Source of the DNA: Solenopsis invicta
Taxonomy: Eukaryota > Arthropoda > Insecta > Hymenoptera > Formicidae
Direction: 5' to 3'
Length of the DNA: 64,000 nt
Assembly (NCBI RefSeq): GCF_016802725.1
Contig: NC_052673.1
Span: 5,049,037-5,113,036 of the forward strand
The position numbers and the translations under genes were made by a program. Numbering within the stretch: position 1 is the first letter of the stretch; the number at the start of each line of letters is the position of its first letter. This document shows positions 10,941 through 24,369 of this stretch, piece after piece. Below the pieces are notes generated by a model. That model made no database searches. It saw nothing but the letters and a program-made list of their open reading frames with translations, and was not told the origin of the DNA.

Positions 10941-12440
10941 CATTTCTAAGACCAAATTTGGTCGGTCAATTATCGATGCTACGATCAAGTTGCAATTCTG
11001 ATGTAAAAGTCCGGTTTGGACACAAGTCTTTTCAAACTTTGGAATTTTACAATAAATCGCAGAAGTAATCACAGAATGATTGATATTTTTAAATTCTACA
11101 TTCTTTAATTATCGAAAATCAATTACCTTTTAAAATGTTTAAATCTTTTAAATAATGATTTATAAGGATCTTTTTTTTTGTTTAATTTTTGCACAATGGC
11201 TGAAAATATATATTGACGTCTATTCTATAAATGTTATGACAAAAAACTGTCAAACTGCTATCACATGTTCGGTGTCTTGTAAGAATTTTATGCATGCAAA
11301 TCTGCTTAACTATATTCATTTAAAATAAAAAGATCCTATTTGGAATATGGTCCGATTCAGTCCACTCTCTCCTAGTATTTGGCCTTATACTTTACTATTT
11401 TAATATTGCAATAGACAGTACCCTAGATTACTGACAGAAGATTATTGATAATCGCGAGGTATCGATCGTCTTCAATTTCTACAAAAGAATTAGTCGAAAT
11501 GCCTTGATTTGTTGAACTTTGAAAAATAAGCATAACAGCTTTGTAAATTACGGTTAATCTTATATTGCAATTACCTACTCAATTATATAATAATAGTTGC
11601 TGTACATACAATATAGCTGCTATTCATAATTAACTCTTATTTCAAAATGATATTAAACATAACACTTATGAATACTAGTCTGTGTTTTTTCAACCATTTC
11701 CACATGGCTATATTCATATGGTTTGTCCGGATTAAGGATGTATGAAAGCATTCTCTAGTCAAATAACTATCTGCATTTGATAAAATTTAGGATAATAAAA
11801 TTAATTTTTAGATAGCTATTCATTTCTAATTACTATTTAATTAAAAAAAAAATTTATTTATAAACTGTAGGCCTTTTGCTTTTAATACCAACCTATAAAA
11901 CGCAAAATTTGTATTTTGGATGATATATTTATCGGCAGAAATAAAAGCCTACTATGTGTCTAATATATTATTTTATATAATATTAATAAATATGCATTAC
12001 TTCTTTGAAAGAAAAGTTATTATTGCTTTAAATTATTTTATTAATAAAATTTGGCAAAATTGTATTAAATAATGAAGATGACCATTCTGGCTTGACAATT
12101 TATTAACTCAAATCTAACTACAGTAATATTTAAATGTTATATAATGCCTAAAAAGCAGAAAATGAGTTTTAAAAGTTTTAACAAGTAAGGAAAAGTATAA
12201 TTCTTCTATTAAGAGATTAAAAGAAAAATCTGCGACTACAAAATTGAACAGCTCAAATAACAATGCAATATCCCGGAACGTCCAAAGTATGTCATGAAAA
12301 GTTCCATTTATATCGTTGAAATTTTGAACGTCTTAAAGACATTCCAAAGACGTCGTTTAGATATCCTACAATAAAAGCATTTACGTAGACATTTAAGAGA
12401 AACGTCCAGAAAACATCTTCAATATGTTCAATTTAACTTG
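10941..12440. other. A+T-rich stretch, nothing recognised
   Basis: No gene is visible. Short frames here have low complexity and no recognised motif. Confidence 0.4.
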
Positions 12441-12441
12441 T

Positions 12442-12915
12442 TAACCCGGCGGAAGTGTAGTGAAAAAAGATTACTTTGAGTATGTGGTGGGGTGTGACAT
12501 ACCTCATCAATTTCAATAAAAAGCAAATAATATTAATTGTATTTTAATACTTAAGATAGCAATGGCACTGGTTTTTGGTTACAAAAACCTACTAAGCTTT
12601 TAATTAAACTAAAAAAACTCTAGAAACATAAACAAGATAAGATTTTGAACAAACTAAACATATAAAATCTTATTATATCATTGAGAAACATCTTAGAAAC
12701 TGTAATCAAAATTGGTACAGTCTTTGCAAAAAATTCCATAGACGCGTGTATTGTGAGCGCCGGCTGACGCAACACTGCGATCACGCCACTATCCCCTCCC
12801 ACACTATCTTAGCTCCAGCTACTCAAAGTTGCTAAAATGTCGCAATGAAAAATAAAAAAATATACCAATAAAAAGAACAGGTGGGGTATGTCATACCCCG
12901 CCACACTCTCGCCAA
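12442..12915. mobile_element. Candidate MITE with imperfect inverted ends
   Basis: The left end (CCGGCGGAAGTGTAGTG, then GGTGGGGTGTGACATACC) resembles the complement of the right end (GGTATGTCATACCCCGCCACACTC). A 60-codon frame on the minus strand inside (12620-12802) is unrecognised. The exact termini and target duplication are uncertain. Confidence 0.45.
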
Positions 12916-13141
12916 GTTAAAATCAAATTTATTAAATTTTTAATTGATTTAATATTATTGTATGGGTTTACTTTATATGTTTATCTTATAAATCTCAATA
13001 TATAACAGATATCATGTAATGGATATCTAAAAACCGGCCTGGAAATATCTTCCTTTTTTATGCATAAAACAATGTTTTATTAAAACTTTCATTATAGTAA
13101 TTCATGTTATAATAAAAGTTAATATAATTGTGTACTTAATA

Positions 13142-14159
13142 GGGGAGACCGGGGCAAATCGTTAGACGGGGGTAATTCGATAATTGAAAATATCTTTTTA
13201 TAGGTATATATTAAAAAATTACTTTAAACACTGTAAACACGTCCTAATGTAATGATGTTGCTAACAAAGTTTTGTTGGTAACGGCGTCATATTAATGTCG
13301 TAGTAGTGAAAAATGTGTTTTGCGACAATCAATATAATTTTTGATAGTCAGCATTTCTTCAAAATTTAAATAAAATAATAAGGTTTTTGTGAAAACTTTG
13401 AATGTATCATGTCCAGTTAAATGTATTTGAAACATTTCGTGTTTACTTTTTGTTGTGTGATGTCTATTTTTGTCAATCATACGCAATAATGCGCACAGTT
13501 GATGTTGGGGCAATTCGTAATACTGAACACCGGGGCGATTCGTTAATACTGATTACAGCGCCTAACCTAAGTTGGGTAACCCTAACCCTTTGGCTGTGTT
13601 ACGAACGTCTGCGCTACGCAGAGTTAAGCATTGAGGTAAAGTTCTTCATTGATTTAGTTCAAACTTGATAATATTGTGTATTTCAGTACATAGAACATAA
13701 ATATGAATATAAAATCAACGCTTTTAAGCAGGTAAAAAGTTATAAAGCGTTAAAGATTGTGAGGTTAGGAAATCTGTCACACCAATGGCATAAAAAGACA
13801 TGCAAACGTGTATGTTTGCATTTGTATTTTGTATCCCTATACCTTTTTTTAAATAAAAGAAAGCTTAACAACAGCTTTTTTACAGTCTTTCAACTTGGAA
13901 CACAAATTTCGGGATATTCTCGGACTAGTTACGAATTACCCCGGGCTTGAAACTATTCGTAATTTTTGGAATTGGTCGACATTTTTATATGTACTTCAAA
14001 ACAGGTACACTTCCATGTTCTATCTATACTAGCATTGTGAAGGGAAAGATTCAACCTTTCAAACCGTCCCCCTCCCCCATGTTTCTTTTTTTTTTAATGA
14101 ATATAGGACTGAAGAGACACAAAAGAAAAAAAGGTCTAACGAATAGCTTCGGTCTCCCC
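13142..14159. mobile_element. TA-flanked MITE with GGGGAGACCG ends
   Basis: TA dinucleotides at 13140-13141 and 14160-14161 flank inverted ends GGGGAGACCGGGGCAAATCG and the complement of CGAATAGCTTCGGTCTCCCC. A GGGGCRATTCGTAA-like motif is repeated inside near 13508 and 13532. TA duplication suggests the Tc1/mariner superfamily. The interior has no transposase, so it is non-autonomous. Confidence 0.7.
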
Positions 14160-14161
14160 TA

Positions 14162-14700
14162 TACAATTTTGCGTGTAAACACACAGGGCGGTACATTGTA
14201 CGTAAAAAAAATATTCTCAGAATATCTCCGGAACGCAGTTAAAACCGAATATCAAATGGATGTCCCTACATAAACAATGAGACGTCGTTTGGACATTCAT
14301 ATGACGTCGAATTGTTGCTTAAGACTTTTTATCCGTTATACGTTGCTGCCAAGTTTTAAAAAGTACTTATCAACATAAATAAATTTTCTCTAAATTCAGG
14401 TATTGGAGATCATTTTTGTCATAAATTATACGGTGACTTGCTTATATTTTATGATCTATATTAATTCGTTGAAAAATGTAGTTTACATTAATGTACTTTT
14501 TATTTTAATTTCGTTAATATAAAAAATATTATGGCAAATAAATGTGTGCACTGTTCGCCACAAGGGTATCACGGACATATTTCATAATTTTCTCAAAAAG
14601 AATATGTAAAGGTAAAGTATCTCAAAATTTTACATAGAGAAAATACATTAATACGCATCTTGGTGAAATATTATAATGCTATCTTTAAAATTCTATCATA
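14162..14700. other. A+T-rich stretch, nothing recognised
   Basis: No gene or repeat that I can support. Confidence 0.4.
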
Positions 14701-14749
14701 TATCTTGAAAAAGTGGCACTGCAAAGAGAGAAAACATTAAGAAAGAAAC

Positions 14750-15370
14750 TCGCAAACGTAGTAACAGGTGTCCCCTCCTCAACATCAAGTCGGTATCCCT
14801 CCCCTCTCTCCTCATCATTTTCTCCCCGCCCCTCTCTAATAGGGACAAAAAGATAGTCGATTCGTATTCTCTGAATTTCTCATTCTGCCTGTCCTCCGTT
14901 ATTTTTCGTCGGGCAATTATGACGTGCGAGATAGAATTAGAAAGGGAAACGATGAAGATAGCAGAAAGGGGGGGGGGGATGAAAAGTAGGAACGATGCGA
15001 AACCAAAGGGAAAGCGAAAGAAAAAAAATGTTCCCATCTCGCAAGTGTGAAAGCATACGAGAGCAGTTTCTTGGGGTGGAGAAACCAAACCACACCACAC
15101 CGCGGTGGTTATTATCGATCTTGGGGCATCGTTACACCTCGCGTCCGGCCGTGCGCTTACGGGATCTGTACAAGTGCGACGACGGCGATTGTGTGGTGGC
15201 AAGAGAGGCACGAACGCCGCCACCACCACCGGTATCACTGTCGCTGCCACCATTGTTATCACTGCGTCGGTTATATCGATTGTCTCCGACGAGTAATATG
15301 TTATCGTGCAATACGAATCTTCGATGTAATAGCAGTCTATCTAACCGGCCGGTATACCAGGCGTCATAAA
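14750..15370. other. G+C- and purine-skewed island, possible exon or promoter
   Basis: CpG-rich DNA with a (CCACCACCACC) run near 15220 and a poly-G tract near 14970. Overlapping frames up to 188 codons exist on both strands, but their composition is repetitive and none carries a recognisable domain. It could be the 5' region of a host gene; nothing in the sequence confirms that. Confidence 0.2.
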
Positions 15371-17027
15371 TTCCTAAGTTACTAAATAAGCATTTCTCGA
15401 GACAACATGCTATGTATACTGGATGTAAATTAATAAGCATTAGAAAGAAATAAAAATTTTAGAAGCTAAGCCTACTACTTATATGTATTTTATACATTAA
15501 TCATTCAAAAAATTGAAAGGACTATATAACATACGCATTGAAAGTCTATATGTTGAATTCGAACCGCTTACTTTACGTATGACTCAAATAGGTAAATTTT
15601 ATATTTTTGTTAATATTAAGTATCATTAACGTATTTAATTAAATTAAGCAATTGAAAAAGACCAAGTTAAGTAGAAACAAATCTTCCAATAATTATATTA
15701 ATAAAGAATATTAAAAGGAGAAAAAGTATTTACATCTTTAGTTTGCTTGTACTTACCTGGCCTTTAATATTTATGTTATCGTATGACAATAACGAATAGG
15801 TGAGAAATATTTAGTAAATTAATAAGTTTTAATAATTCTATAGACATTTTCTCATCAATTAAATATAATATTAAGGTTCACGTAACATAATACAACATAA
15901 ATCTAGAAACGCTTAGTTTTAGAAAAAAAATTGTACTGTGAAACAGTAAAACATCTTAAAAATGAAACCAAATGTTTAAAACAAAAAATTATATGGTTTA
16001 AAGGGAGATAAATAATGGAAAAATCAATTTTAAATATAATAGATTTTCAAAGTTATACAAGGGTCCCAATTTTTTAAATAAAATTGTATGACTTTACATA
16101 GATAATATTATAATATGATGGCCCTTGTAGATATTATAGCCTCGTAACATCTATTACTAAATAATAACTTTCTAACGATTTCTTACAGAATTATTTGTTT
16201 AGTATCCCATCGTTTTGCGTTGACGTTAATATGCCTACAGCTGACATTTGGTAGAAGACATTTTACTTTTAAGCATTTCAAAATTTTCTCTGTATAGTTT
16301 TAGCAATTAACTATACATAGTTCCTCATTCTTTTTAAATTTAAGCATAAAATCATACAAAAATATGTACACTTAAATGCTTTTTTGTTATATATTTTTTG
16401 GCTGTACAGTTGAAAATATTATACAATTAATTTTATTTTTAAGTTACACGTTAAATTTAATATATCGATATTGAAATGTATATGAAATTTAGTGCACTTT
16501 TGACAACTTTAAATTTACATTAAATGTTTTTAATGTACTTGCTTAAAATTTACTTCCGTTACATTACATTAAATTGCTGTTAATTTTTAACAATGTATAT
16601 ATTTTGAATGATGCAAAGTTAAATAGCATAGAATTTTGCTAATAAAGTTTCATGCAGTCTCTTTATTGAAATCTTTATGTTAAAAAACTTATTCAATAAA
16701 AGTATTATACTATTAATCGATAGTTTACAGATATTACAGATTCTCAATACTGCAACTTACATACGGTAAGATTTTGTGTACGTATATATATTTGGATATT
16801 TTATATTATTTTCTCTTAATTTTGAATAATTTTATATCACCGTTTTTAAACAAAACCAATTTTTTAAATTTATTTTCGTAAAAAGTCCATATTACACTTG
16901 TCATTTTTTTTCTCATTATACAATGTCATTTTTCAAAAATAACATTGTAAATAATAAATATTTCGTAACTTGAAATCTAGAATCGATTAAACAATATTTT
17001 GACGAAGGTAATCGTTAAATTTTTAAT
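15371..17027. other. A+T-rich stretch, nothing recognised
   Basis: No gene, RNA gene or clear repeat is seen. Confidence 0.4.
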
Positions 17028-17031
17028 TTAA

Positions 17032-17325
17032 GGCTCCTGACTCCTCAGCCAAGAACTCCGCGTTGATGGTATTCCGTCATGCACAAAATTAAAACTAATA
17101 GAAGTAAAACGTGACAGACTGACGATGAGATGTTGTCGTGTATGTCATTTTGTTATTATGTGTTTTATTGAGAAAATATGATTTATCTCGTATTTACCAA
17201 ATTCGTAAAAATGGACTGCAAGTAAAACTTCTTTGAATTTTATACATAAAAGCACATTTTTCTCGCGCAATTTTACGCTTCAGACGTCACGATTTCAATA
17301 TGGCCGCGGTGAGAAGTCAGGAGTC
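17032..17325. mobile_element. 294-bp MITE with TTAA target duplication
   Basis: TTAA at 17028-17031 and 17326-17329 flanks inverted ends GGCTCCTGACTCCTC and the complement of GAGAAGTCAGGAGTC. No coding sequence. Probably piggyBac-like by the TTAA; the ends differ from the CCCTTAAACACA family. Confidence 0.65.
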
Positions 17326-17329
17326 TTAA

Positions 17330-18369
17330 AATATTGATTATTAATAGTGTTATTGCACAAAATGTAAATGGGGAATATTATCATCTTGTTCCACCATATG
17401 CAGTCTGACTAAAACGATCGACTTTAATTTCGGCTAAAACCGAAAACAAATATTCGGTTGTGTCAATTTCGGCAAAAACTTTCATAGAAATAATATTTAA
17501 ACTTCCAGAGTAATACTAAGATTTGCAAGTTAGTAAATTTAGATTAAATAACGTACAATAAACTTGGACGACGAGAAACTAATGATGTAATTTAAATGAA
17601 TTGCCTTTTCAGAATGGAAAAATGCATATCATTAATTATTATTAATAAAAATATTCTCTTAACAAAATAAATTTTTATCTCCGATACTACTTACAATTAA
17701 TTTTACCTCATTTATAAAAAAAAATAGATGTACTTCGCATCTTGATCGGATAACTATTGTTCAAACAATTATTGTATCTTCTTTGTATGTATACTTGCAA
17801 TAAGCAAAATTATATTCATATAAGTTATCTAACATTTAATATGACAACGTTAACATTAAAGCAAAATAAAATGTATTACATGTTATTAGATTAACTATAG
17901 AAAACCCGGTTTTTATAATTAACTGTATAGAAATAAAATATTTTTAAATGAAAAAACTTATTCGACCGATAATGGTGAAAAAACTTATTCGACCGATAAT
18001 ATTTTTAAATGAAAAAACTTATTCGACCGACTCTGACTGAGGTGTTATTTTTCGCAACAAATTCTTTACAGCTTTTTAGAGGGGAAAAGATTCTCACATT
18101 CCAAAGCAAGTTAACATGATTTATCATTAAATAAATTTTCAATCTAATAAACATAATATTAATTTTTATTTAACTTATTGTTAGAGCTGTGTTATGATCA
18201 AAAATTTATTCAGCGCGCAATTTAGTGAATTTGAAAAGATATATAAAATCATACAAAAAGATATCAGAACTAAAATCTAGCTAATAACCATTATAACAAT
18301 TCGTTTATATCGTGTTAAAATATTTTCTTCATAAAAATTTTTTTATATAGATTTTGTAGAATATTTGAT
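17330..18369. other. A+T-rich stretch with a short tandem repeat
   Basis: No gene. GAAAAAACTTATTCGACCGA is repeated three times at about 17948-18032. The rest shows nothing recognisable. Confidence 0.45.
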
Positions 18370-19290
18370 AATTATTGATACAATGCTGGTAAGTAAAGCG
18401 GATTAAATTGCATCAAAAAGTCCCGTACCATTTTGCGAATCTCGCAATAGAAGAAATTTATAAAAATCTATGAATCAGCGTACGTCCGTGTGATTTGACA
18501 ATAAGACATCGTCTAATATTTCTACGGTTGTCAGGTACGCGGCGAAGCAGTGAAAAAAGTGCTTTGTAAACAACGTGCTGCTCGTATATAGCCATTGTTG
18601 CTAACAGAATGTCTCCTAATTATTGACACAATGCTCGTAAGTAGATACAGCGGACTAAAATGAATAAAAAAATACTGAGTACACCATTTTATAATTTACG
18701 AAATAATTAACGAGAAATTAATTTATAAATATAAGCGTGCGTCTGCTTGATTTTGTGACAAGAAGTGCCTAGTATTTATGATTATTAGATCCGCAACGGA
18801 AATCGAAGGAACGCTCTGTAAATAACAATGTACCGCTCGTGCATAACCAGTGCCGTTTAGAGAACACTCCTCCCACTGTCCACGCGTCAAGAAATCGTAA
18901 ACATCGGGCTCTCTTGTCACCAAATCGCGCGCATGCTAATTCACAAATTTCTATAAATTCTGATTAATTCTGATTAATTCTGATTAATTCTGATTAACAA
19001 TTACAAAAATTACTAAATTGTATAGAACCTTTCTGTTCAGTTCAGTCCGCTCTATCTGTTTACAAACGTTGTGTTATTAATTATTAAACTCTATAGAACG
19101 TTCTTCCCACTACCTTGCCGCGCGCTTAACATCCATAAACACTAGGCAGTATCTCGTTGCCAATTACGTGAACGCAAGTTGAATCGTAAATCTTTATTAA
19201 ACTATTATTTCTTGTTAATTATTGTGAAAATCACAAGATGTTGCAAGGCTTTTCTATTCAGTTTAATATGTTTTATCTACCTACTAACAT
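18370..19290. repeat. Cluster of degenerate satellite-like units in both orientations
   Basis: A unit beginning near ACAATGCTGGTAAGTA (18381) recurs as ACAATGCTCGTAAGTA (18627), about 245 bp later. A GTGACAAGAAGTGCCTAGT-type block near 18757 returns inverted near 18900 and 19150. Units are well diverged. A (ATTCTGATTA) run of four copies sits at about 18955-18999. Confidence 0.5.
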
Positions 19291-20789
19291 TATATCAAAA
19301 CTTATGAGACTTTGTATAATACTTTAACATCTAGCATACATACATACATACATACATACAATATATCCCGGATAGGGCCCAAAGAATTAAAAAATTTCTA
19401 CACTTAACTGGACAATTTTGTGAAAAACACTCAGTCTAAAAATGAACATTTGGTCCAAAACTCAAGTCATTCAGATAAAAATTGGCCAAGATATACATAT
19501 AAGTGTCTAGTTACAAAAATGTGATCTTGTGAGAAAACGCATTTAAAGCTATGTAATAATCATAACAATATTTACCATACTTGCAATAAATTTTAACATA
19601 ATATTTTAGAGGCATATTTGTAGGACTCCAAGCATTACAAAAATATTTAAAAAATTCAATTTTTTTTTTGAACTCGTAAAATCACAGTGGGATGACCTCT
19701 TATGTTCTATGCAATAATACATTATGACACATATGCATTAGTGATACATATTTTACATATTAACCCTTATTCTATTTCACGTGGGGTCACTCTCGTGCGA
19801 GTATAATTTTCCGCGTTGCGTACACTGGAAGGAATAATACATGCCAAAATTATATAGTTTCGCTAATTATTTCATTTTTTAATTGTATACTAGAAGATTA
19901 AAAATAAGTAAAATTACGGTTGAAAATCATCTCACTACAATGTACCTTTTAATAAAAGCATAAAATACAAATGACTTCACGATGTACAATAAAGCACAAA
20001 AAATTATGATAAAGAGTAAGGGTTAATTAATTATAATTCTTAAAAAAAAAAGAGAAAGCAAATGTACATCGTAATAAAGAATACATGTTATTGTTAAATA
20101 AGCAGCGGTATGATCGTATCAACGCTTGCTCTCCACAAGTAAACGTTAAACAAATTATGTAATGCTAAAACCAAAAATTAAATGTCGGTTCATCGACGCA
20201 TCAATACATCACTCTCAATGACTTTCAGCAGAAACAATATTCATTTTTATAAAATTTGACCATATAAAATTTGAAATCAAAATTGAATCTTGTTTTGAAG
20301 TTGTAAAATAATTGTGAAGTTGTAATAATATAGTTGTAATAATAATTGTAAATTAAATAACATTTTTGTTATGAAATAAAAATATACTAATAAAATAATA
20401 GTAGTAAAAATTACAGTAGTACTTAAAATCTATGCTCTTCAGATTTAAAATCACGCAAACAATTGAAGAACTGTAGAAGCAGAGCTAGATCGTTGTGCTG
20501 ATATAAACAATCTTCGGATGATGACAATATATTAAAGATCTTTAAACGTTTCGACCGTAAATGCAGCCACTTTCAGTAAAACAAAGTAAAATTATTAAAA
20601 TTACAATATGGTTTCTGTATCAATATCAGTATCACTCGCATTGATACGCAAATTATCGCAATCTTCGTTGTAAAATGAGATTTTATCCTTTCGCTATCGA
20701 GATCGCTGCAAATTCTTGCGGATACCACGGAAAACCAACTTATTTTTGTGTACGTCAATATTATTTTCTCGGTATACGTGGTCAAAGTA
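19291..20789. other. A+T-rich stretch, nothing recognised
   Basis: No gene. A (CATA)n run lies at about 19335-19361. Confidence 0.4.
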
Positions 20790-20830
<41 letters not shown>

Positions 20831-20878
20831 GTGCGTGTGCGTGTGCGTGTGCGTGTGCGTGTGCGTGTGCGTGTGCGT

Positions 20879-20928
<50 letters not shown>
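20790..20928. repeat. (GT)/(GTGTGC) compound microsatellite
   Basis: About 140 bp of GT repeats with a central block of GTGTGC units. Cys-Val and His-Thr frames here are artefacts. Confidence 0.95.
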
Positions 20929-21155
20929 CCCATCAGCAGAAAATCTTTCTAGAAATTTTCTTAATAAAAATGATAAAAATAGACGGAACTGTTTAAGTAG
21001 AAAATGTAGTATAAATAAATGATTTGTTGTCAACAGTTAAAAACGTGTGCATAGGAATAAAATAAAAATTATGTCACAAAGTGTCAAAAAATAAAAAAAT
21101 AATAAATCTAAGAATTAATTCTAAATTCATAAAAGAAAAATATAAAATAAATTAA

Positions 21156-22128
21156 CTCTTAAACACACCGATCCTGTAAAATACGGAAACACATTTTCGG
21201 GTCTGGAACTTTTTCAACTTTGAGAAGCTATAACTTTGATTACAATCAATATTTTTCTACAATTTTTTTTTTTTTAAATAAAAGTTCAGAATTTCAGGAG
21301 TGTGACTGTATAATCGGCATTGCCAAAAAATAATTTATTGTAAAGTTATAAAAAAAAAAAAACATTAAACAAAAATAAGAAATTGGTCAAAAAACCACTT
21401 TTTCTTCAAAAAATCATATCTTCGCAACAAAAAACTTTTAAAGATTTTCAAATACGGCGTTTTAAAGCTAAAGACTCATATTTTCAAAATAAAAATTTGG
21501 CAAAATCATTCCTTTTTAAAAATATAATTATGTAGCATGAAGAATATGAGGTATTTTTGAGCATCTAAAAATCCACTTAAAAAAAAAAAATTATATCTTT
21601 GCAGCAAAAAACTTTTAAAGATTTTACAATACAGCAGTTCAAAGCTAAAAATTTCAATATACCTTCAAAAGAAGTTATATTATTGTCATTTCTATTAAAA
21701 AATGTACTCATGTAATAAGGCGAATATGAGGTATTTTTGATTAAATCGTGCCTAAAATTGAAAATTAATGTGTTTCATGATATATATTTCGGAAAAACTC
21801 CCTTTTCTACAGCATTTTAGAGTATTCCAACTTTAGACAGAGTAACCGCAAACCGACCTGTTCAAACGTATTTTGTCCAGCTTTTTTTATGTAAAATACA
21901 AAAAAGTTTCATTTACACACTATATGGGTCGCATTGACCCTAACAAAACTTTGCTGTCGTGCTGTTCAAATTCTAGTTAACCAAAAAAGTTGATCAACCA
22001 TATCAATCAAAAGAGATTTCAAACTTTTTTTATGTCTTGGTCCAAACTTCCTATTTCATTCCGTCTTTACATAGGAAGCGTTCAAAACTTCATATGAGGT
22101 CTCTCAGACCCACTTACGTGTTTAAGGG
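21156..22128. mobile_element. piggyBac-like MITE, longer relative
   Basis: TTAA at 21152-21155 and 22129-22132 flanks CTCTTAAACACACCGATCC and GACCCACTTACGTGTTTAAGGG. The first 180 bp matches the copy at 10525 closely. The interior contains repeated AAAAAACTTTTAAAGATTTT-like stretches and no transposase. Confidence 0.7.
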
Positions 22129-22639
22129 TTAAAGAAAAAAATGTCAAAAATAAAAAAAAACATGTATAGAAATAAAATAAACCTCATACAATAGTGTCAA
22201 AAAGTAAAAAAAAGAAAAAGTATAATAAATAATCTAAAAATAACATATAAAATTCATATCTATGATTGACAAAAAACATCTCAAAGAAAACGTTTGTGTT
22301 ATTTGAGATACAAATTGGAAATGCGAGATTTGATAAAGACAGTGACAAGGAAAAAGTGAGAAAAATAAATTAGGAAAAGAAAGAAAAAAACACATATTAT
22401 GCCAAATAATATTGTGTGAGAAACAAGAGGTTAAGAGTAGGGATGTAACTTTCAAACAACCGATTAGTATCATTTTGTTTATTAAGTCCTATTACTTTAT
22501 TTTTTTTGTGGATCATCTCCGATATAAATCTCTTGTAATACAAAAGTTTATTGTCCAAGATTTTTACGTGTTTTTAATCAAAATTGTAATTCTTCTCAAT
22601 TCTATGATTGGAAATCACCAAAAAGGATTCACCATTCTT

Positions 22640-23607
22640 TTATATCGTTGCAATGTTCCTGGACTCTAGTTTTTAGTCGTCTCTTTTCGTTCATTGAAAA
22701 AACAAGTTCATTGAGAACGATAAGTACAGACACACTATGTACAGATGAGGTCTGTCCGATATCCTATAAGTTCCCAAAAATCCACAAACCTAATAATTCT
22801 CTAAGAATAATTGTTTCCTTCATCAATAGTTCATTGTATTCTCTTGCTTGTTTTCTACATTCCATCCTATTTAATAATTTTCCAAAAACTAGTCATAGAG
22901 AACAATTACCATTTTGTCAACAAACTTAATGACCTGACTGTGGACTCAGGTCTCTCTTTGATATCACTTGTATATATATTGTCTTTCTAGTCATAAATGT
23001 TCCCACAGACCTTGTAATGACTAGTATTGAGAAAAAATGGGAACTGATTTCAGTTACTATCTCGATTCCACTCGATAAGCTCATTAAAGTTGTTCGAATG
23101 ATTCTCAATTAAACATTTGTCTCCTTCAACAATGTTTTTTACAAATATTCGGCACACTCGTGGGCTCTCCGCTATCTCCCATCATAACAGATTTGATTAT
23201 GCAGGACCTTGAAAAGAAGACACTGAAACTCCTTCCTTGTAAATTAGCTGCATATTATAGATACGTAGATGACATTTTTTACATAGCTCCAATCACATCT
23301 TTAAATTTAATTCTAACTATTTTTAATTCATTCTATGCACAATTACAATTTACAATGGAAGTAGAACAAAGCAATAAGATCAGTTTCTTTAATGTTAGTC
23401 ATTAATAAAAAAGGTAAAATTATTTTCGATCCGTTCCATAAACCATTTTTCGGAAAATATCTTAATTTCAATTCTCATCAGCCCATAAGTTACAAAAGAG
23501 GTGTTACATTTAGCTTAGTGAATAAAATCATACTGCTTTCTCATCTTCAGTTTCACTTAAAAAATTTCGTTGAAACCATTAACGTGTTACAAAAAAAAAA
23601 TGATTAA
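22640..23607 (+). pseudogene. Penelope-like element reverse transcriptase relic
   Basis: Fragments in successive frames read KFPKIHKPNNSLRIIVSFIN (near 22765), MGSPLSPIITDLIMQDLEK (from 23160), YYRYVDDIFYIAP (near 23255) and FDPFHKPFFGKYLNFNSHQPIS with KRG (23425-23500). PKIHKPN, GSPLSPI and YVDDI in this order are characteristic of Penelope-like reverse transcriptases. The YVDD catalytic box is preserved, but the sequence is spread over three frames with stops, for example just after 23400. No endonuclease follows; the only GIY-YIG fragment in the window is 16 kb away. Confidence 0.8.
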
Positions 23608-23632
23608 TCTGTTAATTTTCTTTTTAATACTA

Positions 23633-23665
23633 CACTAGGCAACAAAATTATCGCAACACTCATTT
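23633..23665 (+). mobile_element. Isolated Tc1-like terminus
   Basis: After TA at 23631-23632 the sequence CACTAGGCAACAAAATTATCG resembles inverted-repeat ends of Tc1-type elements. The partner end was not found. Confidence 0.3.
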
Positions 23666-24328
23666 ATACCAAAATTTTGTACAACTTTAAATAATCATAA
23701 CTTCGTTAAAAATTATCGTACTGACGGTAACTGACAAAAATGCATACATAACTTTGATACATCCTAACTTCTAGAAACAAAATTGTACGAACCTGATTTG
23801 TTTTTTCAATTTGCAGAAAAAACTCCAAATTTTACGATGGCTATCGTGACATTTGCAAAAAAAATTCATCCTACTCCGTGGATGCAAATGTTTGGAAACA
23901 AAACACGTCTTTACTTTTAAAGAAACAGCGAAAAGTCTCTGTGAAGTTAGCACCTCATTTTTCTGAACCGCAAGTTTTTATGCAAGTTCTCTTTGCCCTC
24001 AATAGTTCTAAAGTTTTTAATAGTTTATAACAATTGTCCCGCCAAAATAACATTAAAAATAATAATTTAAAAATATAAGGTGCCAACTTCGCGCGTGGCA
24101 CCTCAAGTTTCAAAAAAAATAATTTTGATAATGAAATTCTATAGTTTTCAAAGAGTTCTAAAATTCCCAATAAGTTTAAATTATAGTTCTGGTCATTAAA
24201 TATTTTAAAAAATTTTTTAAATTTTTTTATCCACACCTCAAATTTCAAAAAAAATTGTTTTTGGCTATGGAATTCTATAGTTCTCGAAGAGTTTCAGAGT
24301 TCTCAATAAGTTATATTAACAGTTGCGA

Positions 24329-24362
<34 letters not shown>
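24329..24362. repeat. (TA)n microsatellite
   Basis: A pure TA run immediately upstream of the 158-bp satellite units. Confidence 0.9.
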
Positions 24363-24368
<6 letters not shown>

Positions 24369-24369
24369 C

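Noticed and set aside
14696..15262. A 188-codon minus-strand frame
   Set aside because: Overlaps long frames in other phases, has skewed composition and no recognisable domain. A G+C-rich island lowers stop-codon frequency.
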